From contig OZ345380.1 in assembly GCA_977006965.1 (NCBI GenBank), forward strand, positions 496,001 through 560,000: DNA of 64,000 bases. The letters run 5' to 3'. Source of the DNA: Phymatolithon calcareum. Its lineage: Eukaryota > Rhodophyta > Florideophyceae > Hapalidiales. The notes under the pieces are model-generated. The model saw only the letters and a program-made list of their open reading frames with translations, was not told the DNA's origin and made no database searches. How positions within the stretch are numbered: position 1 is the stretch's first letter; each line of letters opens with the position of its first letter. Below are positions 56,106 through 64,000 of this stretch, one piece after another. Position numbers and translations under genes: made by a program.

Positions 56106-58491
56106 TAAAATCAGTTGCAGAAGAAATTACAATGTAGATTGGTTAAATCGTATAAAACAGTTACTCTCTGGGAGTGGAAGAGTTCGTGTCGAAGGCGAAC
56201 AGAGCTGCTGTCTACGAATACAACCCGAATCCTCAAATCATTCACGAACGGGTGAGAATAGGGGCTGAAGTCGATGTTTCGATGCGCAGCTTGTGAACGA
56301 CCTACTTTTGTCAGCGAAACATCGCTTTCCAGGTATACGAGGTTCGAGTAAACGTGAGTGTCGAACAAGCAGATCCTAAAGCAGCAAGCATTGCAAGGAA
56401 AATCCTTGGAAGGTTTTGTCACGCTCGGTGTTATGTCGCTTTTCTTTCCGCGACTGTACGCCTCGGTGCTAGGATTTCGGTTCCTCTCGTGATTGTACTC
56501 TGCACAACTCGGATCGCGATACTCAGGATGCCCATAGTAGGTGATCTGCCGGGCCGTAAGGGAATCGTGTCTCTCGCATATCTATGCGCTGTTTTTTTCG
56601 CTTCGCTAGCAGTATATAAGATAGTTTGTTCCTTCCTCTGAGAAAGGTCAGGTGGGAGTTCTCTAGATTTCGGATCGATTACTTGGATCAAGCACGCGCA
56701 TGTTCGCTTGACAATTGCTTCGACCACCCGGAGTCGGAGCTCTCTCACCCTTGTTCGCACCCTTCGCCGTGCCAGGCAGCAGGGAAACTATCTCGTTTAA
56801 GTTCCCTGTTCCCTTTCCGTGCGTTTGTTCGAGGTCGACTGTCCAGCCAAGGTCGCCGTATCAAGGACAACGCCACCGCCTGTTTTCTTCCCCCATCAAG
56901 ATGACTGCGACGTCGACGATATTGTCGTCGAACTTATCCATCCTCACCGAGGCGAAGGCTCGTGCTCGTGTCTGAGCTGCACAACCGTTGGATTTCCCAC
57001 AAGGCTGTCGAGTGTCCTCCAGCCGAACATCGACTCTTCTTCTGGCGAGTCGCGCTTATCTCTGTCTACCTTGTTCGCCGTCCTCGTCTCTTCCTTCCGT
57101 TCTTTCCATTTCGCTGTATCGCGCGTTACTACGACGCCTGTGCTGATAGCGTCGAGCTTGCCCAGCCCACACGGCGTAGCCTCACACTTGTGTCTGATCC
57201 TCACGACTACTTGCGTTCTCGTAAGGTTGTGGTTTGTGCTACGTGGGCGCCGCCGCTTTCTTTCCGGTTCAAGACAAAGTCTATTCATATTTGTGCATAC
57301 CCTCCTCGTTGAGCTCCGAAGCCCTTATTCCCGGTTTTTTTCTCGTCTCTCTTTCCCGCTATGTGCCTAAGTCTCTTCCGCTCTTTTTGTCTCCTGGTTT
57401 TGTGGCGTCGGGTTCTTGTGAGCCTGGTGCTACAGGTTTAGCACAGCATATGATCACGTTATTCTCTCCATTCGGAAGCGAACCAATTTGACAATAAAAA
57501 GGGGAAAGCTAGCTCGCCACCCCACTAGAGGCTAAAAGGCACATCCGCACTAGACCATATTTGACACTTTGAGATCTGGGCCGCGCTAGGAACGGTAGAA
57601 CAATACGTTATTTTGGATTTATTTCCACATTCTGGTGCATGGAAGCCATTTTACCCTGTCATAATGGGGCACGGAGTAGCGTTTCTCCTGAATTGTGTGT
57701 TCTAGAGTCCGCTGAAATGAAATACAAGCTTGTGCACAATGGTATTTCATGTTTTTCCAATTGCTGCCATTGGCTTTGGAAGGAGATACAACCCCTCCAC
57801 CTTCTTTTTGCGCTTCTTTTCTCGCCGGGGCCGTTGGTGTCTAAGTTTTATTTTGACTTACGTGCTTGGCGGAGCGGCGCATGTGTTCGATAGTGTTCAT
57901 GTGGGCCTAAGTCTGAATTGACGATGTACATAACATGCATGTGCACATGCATCGCATGTACACATGCCAAGCTCCCGTTATTGCGGAAAAGTGCCCGGTA
58001 TCAGTCGAAGACATAGCTTGAGGGTATGGTTCACTGGCAAAACAGGCGCATATAGCTCAAGTCTTAATCAAGTTTTGCCTACTGCCGTGGTAAGTATCTT
58101 AGATCGGAGGAGAGACAAGTTGCTGCTTCAGGAATTGACTGTTAACTATAGTTCCAAAAATTGTATCTACACTCGATGTTAAAGCCCTTCCTCGAATCAC
58201 GACAACAGGAATTACAGACCTCAGCGAACCTAAGCAGAACTCTTCAAAATTTCGATGTCTGGACTCAGCAAGTGCAGTCTTCTTCCAAACAACCGTGAGC
58301 ACGTATTTGACCTCTCGGAGCTTGTTGATGTCCGAGGTCTGTAATGTATCATTGATTTAAGTGCTGTACTGAGCTCCGGGAATCTCGACAGGCATTGCTT
58401 CAGGGCAGTGGGTACTGCGAACAAAGTCTGACTCCCATGAATTTTCAGACCACGTTGCGTTGGACTGAAGAAAGCATATCCGCGATATATT
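56106..58491. other. Unassigned region with several mid-sized frames
   Basis: Plus-strand frames of 183 codons (56819-57370) and 116 codons (56962-57312) overlap in different frames; neither shows a known domain and I do not call them. An 18-bp palindrome ATGCATGTGCACATGCAT lies near 57934-57951. Possibly a diverged gene or transposon that I cannot recognise. Confidence 0.3.
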
Positions 58492-59735
58492 TTGAAAGGT
58501 ATTCGGGGTACTCACACCTGGGAATATTCGCCTTTGCGGTACACAAGAGTTCTGTGCTGCACGCTTCACCTGTTCAATGCCCGGAACCTGGACTGCACGA
58601 ATAACTCCCTGTCGATTCGCTTTCGCTTTGTAAAGTCCAGCCTCTCGCGTGGATACCGGAATATCCAGCGCTACGCAGAAATCATAATAAGTCGGGAACG
58701 TTATCTGGAGCTAATTAGTTTTGCTCGAGACAAGGTTCATAATGTAGTACTCCGATGGAAAGAATGGGCAAGAAATTTCAGAATTCCGCGAACAGGCGCG
58801 CGCAAAAACGCGAAACTCGCACAAAGAGCAATCAATCGCCCTGGACTTCACGGTGGTCTGGCGAACGGACATGGCAGCATTCAAACTGGACGGTTGTTTA
58901 GAAAGCTCCAACGAGTTTCCGAGGAGCATCTTCGCGGTACTAAGACCGGCGAACAGAGCTGTTCTGCGCAGAATATAGGCGTCATGACTGATTTGAAGAG
59001 TTTAGATGAGATTACCCTGCTCACAATGTACGGAGGATGGTTTATGCGCCGAGATACCCGCGTCGTAGGACCATGCAATATATTCTTGGGATTTTCTTTC
59101 GCTATTAACATCGCGCCAAAGTGGTTAGTCTGCGATCGACAGAACGCTGCTCTCGTGCGCACTAATCGATGCGCTGGCGTCACATTCTTCTCGGCGCAAA
59201 ACACTAGTGCCGTATATGCAATGCGATTTCGAAAAAAGCGACGTCAGAGTCGGCACCGATTCGACAATGTGCCCAACGCACCACTCCGTCAACGCACATA
59301 CGAAGAAAATCTCTTCAAGTCGGAGACGAAGGCACAAATCGTGGATTTCCCAACGCAGCACAAAGCGTTCAACCCATGAGGGACAATTCTGATAGTAGAA
59401 ACCGTCCTTCTCGGCTGGAAGCGTCAGAGAACTCGATTGTTTCCCCATTGACTGCTGTAAACGCTCTGTATGGTCTCAATGCATTGCTGGTGGAGAACCT
59501 ACCAGGATATGGTGGATTAAGAGACGTTCTACATATTGGAGATGAAGGAGATCAACGTCCTCTGTGCAGCGACAGTGCTACAATGGTGCAAACGCGGAGT
59601 TCAATCACCAATTGGAGGGTCTTTTGGGCCCTTCTGAGAACGTCCGGGAATCAAAAACTCACGAAAGAGCAGTACCAATCTGTCAGATTGTTTTCAGAAG
59701 CCATAATTGAGAATGGTGTTGACAATTGGAAGTGA
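58492..59735 (+). other. Two long unassigned frames, probable transposon 5' part
   Basis: Frames of 295 codons (58492-59379, no early ATG) and 119 codons (59376-59735, with LTKEQYQSVRLFSEAIIENG) lie end to end in different frames just upstream of the tnp2-like remnant. The second segment looks like the N-terminal part of tnp2-type transposon proteins. The first is unidentified. Confidence 0.3.
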
Positions 59736-60863
59736 AACACGCTCGTTGATGTCGGAAATATCGAGGCGTGCCCTAATCCATCGTATCTTCCACACTACTC
59801 ATCGCTGTATTGAACAATTAAGCCCGTCCTGTTCCGGACGCTGACAGTGCAGAGCTTAATTCACCAAGAGCGAGTTGACCTTCGGAAAGCAGGCGCTCGG
59901 TGACGTGAAACGTCACTCTCTGGTCATCCGGTTATCGCAGTTCGAACTGTTCTCCCCAGCGAATAGGCCCGCGCAGATATTGAAACTGCTCAATTTTTCG
60001 ATGCCATCCGTCGCACTAGTCTTGAATACCACATGCATAACGGCCTAAGCTCAGCTACTGCTCGTATATCTACTATTGATTGTGTGGATCTCCTTCCACT
60101 AGTGGCTGCACGGGAGTGGTTTTATGGCTCCCCCCCCCCAATGCATAAGTGTGGACGGGTATGCACCGAGTGTATCTCCCACAGCAACCGTGGGGTCAGG
60201 AGATGTCACTGGAGAGTCGTTGCTTGCTGATGGGAACCATGAGCTCGAAGAATCGTTCGAAAGATGTTTTTCCTGCCATTCTAGTCCCGCAATACATTGA
60301 AGAATCAAAGGAAGAATACTTCATGTATGGCTCGTGCGGCACAGCAAGCGCAAAGAATCACCGAGGGGGAGGATATCTCGTACGTCGATCTGTCAGGGAA
60401 AGATAGGTGCATCAGATTCCTTTTCGATTTCGTCACCTACACGTCGCCGTCTGATTCTGTCACAATCCAAGTTCCGGATCTGCCGGGAGACAATGAATGT
60501 GAGCCTGCGAATAGTGACGCAGATGAAGTTACAATACGGCGAAGAAAAGCCGAGTTTCAAGCGATAAAGGGACAACGAAGAGCAGCTTTAGCGGACAGAA
60601 AGTGACAAATGGAGCAATCGTGGAGGAAATGGCAGAAACCTTTGCAAGAACCAGGGGATACTGTTGCTTAATATGTCCTTGCGTTGAGAATGATGAGGAG
60701 AGTAAGGGAAGAGCTCCAGATTGAACTATTCTGACCAGTACAGACCAGCTTTCCTGAAATTTTACTCGTCAATCGTTATTGGACAGAACAAGAGGAAAGG
60801 TGCACCCACATTCTTTGGGCTCCAGGAGACAGCGAACTCGAGCCCCTTTTCAGAGGTACACAC

Positions 60864-62719
60864 ATGCGTCTCGAAAACTTGCGCATCTACGTCCGTCCGC
60901 CACTAAGATCATCATCAAGAGCGTATGTGTATGCGAAAGAAATAATACTACTTGATGAAAAGACAGGTGAGAGAGGACAGCAACGCTTTACCGCCGTAAG
61001 TAGCTTCGGCAAGTTGAATACTGGGGAGCTCTATGGTGTGTATCGTTTTATACTTTTCTGGGATAGATTTGAAGTTCTGTGCATGACCTTCCTACCAGTT
61101 CAAGTCGCACTCCTAATGACGTCCTTATTATCAGATTAACTCCTCCTGGAGCTAAAAGTGATGCCGTTTTGCGCGATATTTCCAAGGATATTGTAAAAGG
61201 CATGACAGAAGGGTTTCTAGATATCGACGCCAACGGACAGACAAGAAGAATTTTTCTTGACATTTTAGGCTTCAGTGGCGATACGCCAGCTTTAAACGCC
61301 TTTCTTGACGTTCTAGGGCACAGCGCTTGCGCTTGCTGTCATCTCTGTCGCTTCATTCGTCGGTCGTCAACGATTACGTTCGGTAGGTTCACAGCAAGAC
61401 ACACTCTCGGGTCCCGGGCAGCGAACGAACGCGGATTTTACAAGCAGCTGGCCGTGCGAGATTGTCAGCCTGGTGGTGAGACGTGTCTTTCGTTGGGTCT
61501 AAAAGCAGATCCGGACAAGACCGGCCTTGCGCTTCATTATATTATGTGAGAAATTCTTCAAAAAAGACCAAGAATCCCGAAAACGAGTTTTGGTTATCCA
61601 GTAGTTCCGTGCGCTCTTGATCCCTACAAGGCGTGCTTCGTCGCGCCAGACCACCTGCTGACAGGTCATCTTCGCGACTGCATCATTTTAACCCTCAAGT
61701 ATCTTCCGACTACTGAGGCAAGACAGGTTTCAGAAGGGTTCATGATTGCAATGCTCCGGGAATGTACATTGCCCACGCAATCCCGACTGGTTAGCCAGGA
61801 TAAAAAGAAGCTTCATGGCATGTCTATGTCAGAGCTCTATTCCTTGCGACTCTTTACGTGCGAAGCTTTGACCAAGGGTGCAGCTAGATGGAATGCGCCC
61901 GAAACCGCCATCGTGACCCAGAAAAAAATCAGAGCTTCTATAACGCTTGCAGGCTCTATATCTTCTTTGATTGCAGAACTTTGCTATAAGCCTAGCTTGC
62001 ACCCCGACAGCGCGCAAGATGTGAAGGCTTTCGAGGAAAATTATGGAAACGATTATATTCTGAGAATGCGCACACTTGTGGACGAACATATCAAGCTAGT
62101 GGAGGAGATCTGCTCCATGGACGATAATTATACGCTTAAGCTACAAGAATCTTCCATTACGGCAGCCCGCGGCTCCCATCTCAATCGTGTGCATGCACTT
62201 TGCGTTCTGGCCAGGCGAACAGTAGACAAGCCGAATGTCCACCGGTTGCGTGAGCTTATACAGAGTAGCTTACCAATGCTGGGGCATGTGTCAGCCTTTG
62301 GAGAGCTTCCTCTCGAAAAAACTCATCAAGAATTGAAAAGAGCAGTGCGAGGATCTAACAAAAAGGATGCACACTTGCATGCTGTACAAAGCGCACTATT
62401 TGGAGACAGGCGGGATCGCCTTACTCTCTGTGCCTCTCTCTCGAAGTCTAGAAGCCCTCTTGATGTTCTCGCTTGTGTTCGTCACTTGGAAGGTCGAGAG
62501 ACCGTAATGAATGTCAAAGGAGTTATTACTGAGGCCCATATGGACCATTTGCTTCGCTGTATTACTGAATGTGTTGTCAAGGAGCTCTCTAACCAAGGTT
62601 ATTCTGTTTTTTCGAAGAGATTGATAGTTTCGCAACTCTTTCTGTCATACTCTCTGGATGAGGCTGTGAAATTGCCCCTTGAACCAGATCCCCTCCCGCC
62701 GATACCCGTCGAGACATAG
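60864..62719 (+). pseudogene. tnp2 (CACTA/EnSpm-like) transposase remnant
   Basis: After a first block in another frame (60864-61139), one frame runs 61079-62719, interrupted by a single TGA at 61547-61549. It contains IRLTPPGAKSDAVLRDISKD, IFLDILGFSGDTPALNAF, LGHSACACCHLCRF (a Cys pair typical of tnp2 after GDxPA), DPYKACFVAPDHLLTGHLRD and, near the end, FGELPLEKTHQELKRAV. This order matches the tnp2 transposase family (DDE type). Inactive through frame breaks; terminal repeats were not located. Confidence 0.65.
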
Positions 62720-63274
62720 GCAGAGGCATTCAGACTTATTCGACGTGTTCAAGTCTCTGTATGGACTAATTGTGTGGTGAAATACTCCAAGAGGATCACT
62801 TGGGCTGTTTCGTCTGCAATTACGACGTCATCGATCAAGAATGGAGACATTTTGGAAGTTCTAACATTGAAAACTGAGCATGCCGACTCGCACTATCCCT
62901 TTCTAATACAGACTAGCTCCATGGATGATTCCATCCGTAGCAGTCGAGAACATTCCCCCCTCATTGTGGTGCGGCGAAAAGTTTTTCTCCATTGAGCCCT
63001 TGAGTGGCCAAACAATGCATTTTGCAGCAGTGCGACCTTGCTTGACTATCGAGCAACAATCAGACCCGGCTAAAAACATATGCAGAATCGCGCGAAACAG
63101 CAGACTTTGGTTAGCAGAGTTTGATAGCTCCGTGCGTCGCGTTCCAGCCCTTCATGACTGCTCGTTTAACCAGTGCCTTCTAGACCAGTCGCGTCATGTC
63201 ATTCATCATTCATCTACTTCCAGTCAAATAGATCGTTTCTTACCTTTCACTAGTGTCTATGTGCCGGAAATTCA
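62720..63274. other. Unassigned
   Basis: A 130-codon plus frame (62925-63317) runs into the PiggyBac-like copy and has no recognisable motif. Nothing else. Confidence 0.35.
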
Positions 63275-64000
63275 CCCTCAATTGAGGGAACGAAATTATT
63301 TAATTTTTTGCTCATGAAAGTTACTGGCTATCAAGCGCATCAACAGCGCCAAGGTCATAGATGTCTTCAGCATGCTTAGTGAAGCAGTTCCTAATAGTAG
63401 AAATGTCGCTAATGTATACTGTGGCACTATCAAGCGTATTGCATTGTGAGAACACAATGGTGTCACCATGAACTCTACAATCATCCTTTTACTTTTCTTA
63501 GGGGTAACGTGGCGTCCAACACTGCTCTCGAATGCAAATGTACACTCTGGCGCGACTGAACGTCGACAAGTAATGCGCGTGTCAAATGCACTCGATGAGT
63601 TGCTCACGCGGCACTTCACAGAACCTTCCCTGCGTCATGTGCTGCTGACATTCCGCATGGTCACCATAGAATAACAACCAGCTAACAACCTCTAAAATCG
63701 CCAGAAGAGTTAGATGACCCCTATGAACTATATATAGGCCCCACTTGTTGAATCTCTGCAGAGTCAGCACTCACCAAGTATGAATCCACACATGCAATGC
63801 GCCTTATACCGGCATACGCGGCCACAAGACAGCACAGAACTGCGATTCCGTGGGCCATCTCGACTTCAAAATCTCTTTGACACAGTGTGCTTTCTGTGGT
63901 CATTCGTGGGATCGACATAATCTTGACCGAGGTGACCAGCGGTACCGCGCAGAGTATATGTCGCCTAATTCACTTGATTGCACTCTGAATGAAATCAACC
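63275..64000. mobile_element. PiggyBac-like element, copy 2 (runs off window)
   Basis: Begins with the CCCTCAATTGAGGG palindrome (63275-63288) and follows 5739-6485 and 7651 onward without the hAT and LINE-tail insertions, so it shows both empty sites. The minus frame DSATVYISDISTIRN and CFTKHAEDIYDLGAVDALD corresponds to the C-terminal end in copy 1. A plus-strand 68-codon frame at 63468 is also open in both copies but is probably antisense. Confidence 0.55.

Noticed and set aside
56819-57370. 183-codon ORF
   Set aside because: Ser/Leu/Phe-rich and overlapped by another frame of similar length; no motif, so not called as a gene.
63468-63674. 68-codon ORF with a hydrophobic start, also open at 6058-6264
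   Set aside because: It is conserved because it lies in a transposon copy; the minus strand there has the better coding frame (CFTKHAEDIYDLGAVDALD).

Overview
The window is eukaryotic nuclear DNA: core histone genes without visible introns, AATAAA-type poly(A) signals instead of a histone stem-loop, and a very high density of eukaryotic transposons (LINE, Ty3/Gypsy with chromodomain, hAT, PiggyBac-like, Crypton-like, tnp2/CACTA-like, MULE-like). Compact single-exon host genes buried in repeats, together with these element families, suggest a red alga (florideophyte type, such as Chondrus). That placement is inference only.

Layout. 1-1.9 kb: degenerate GC-rich minisatellite and unassigned DNA. 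1.9-14.7 kb: a histone locus built around a 3.1-kb inverted duplication. The right arm (11.57-14.69 kb) carries the 3' tip of H2B, a retroposon, H4 and H3; together with the adjacent H2A/H2B pair it makes a complete four-histone cluster at 10.4-14.6 kb. The left arm (1.91-5.03 kb) repeats H3, H4 and the retroposon but keeps only the last 32 nt of H2B. The spacer holds a secreted cupin gene and a PiggyBac-like element split by a hAT element. 14.0-18.2 kb: a segment (H3 to non-coding DNA, with an FN3K pseudogene) duplicated directly at 29.9-39.6 kb; the second copy is interrupted by a nearly intact, very young Gypsy retrotransposon (33.36-38.89 kb). 18.3-19.5 kb: a secreted PLC-X-domain protein with a Cys-rich triple repeat. 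20.3-25.6 kb: two LINE copies head to head. 25.7-29.5 kb: a foldback element, LINE relics and a cupin pseudogene. 29.5-30.5 kb: H2A and H3 sharing a chimeric promoter. 40-64 kb: mainly decayed mobile DNA (Crypton-like, MULE-like, hAT deletion derivative, LINE, tnp2 and PiggyBac-like relics), plus relics of a split C2H2 zinc-finger gene and an H3/CenH3-like gene.

Functionally, the live content seems to be the histones (H3 x3, H4 x2, H2A x2, H2B x1), one cupin, one PLC-X protein, the Gypsy gag-pol and perhaps one LINE. Target-site duplications are readable for at least six insertions (10 bp on the tRNA-headed retroposon, 13 bp on the LINE, 8 bp on both hATs, 4 bp on Gypsy, 14 bp on a LINE tail), so much of the insertion order can be reconstructed. 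Sequence comparisons here were done by eye; percentages are not given where they were not counted.
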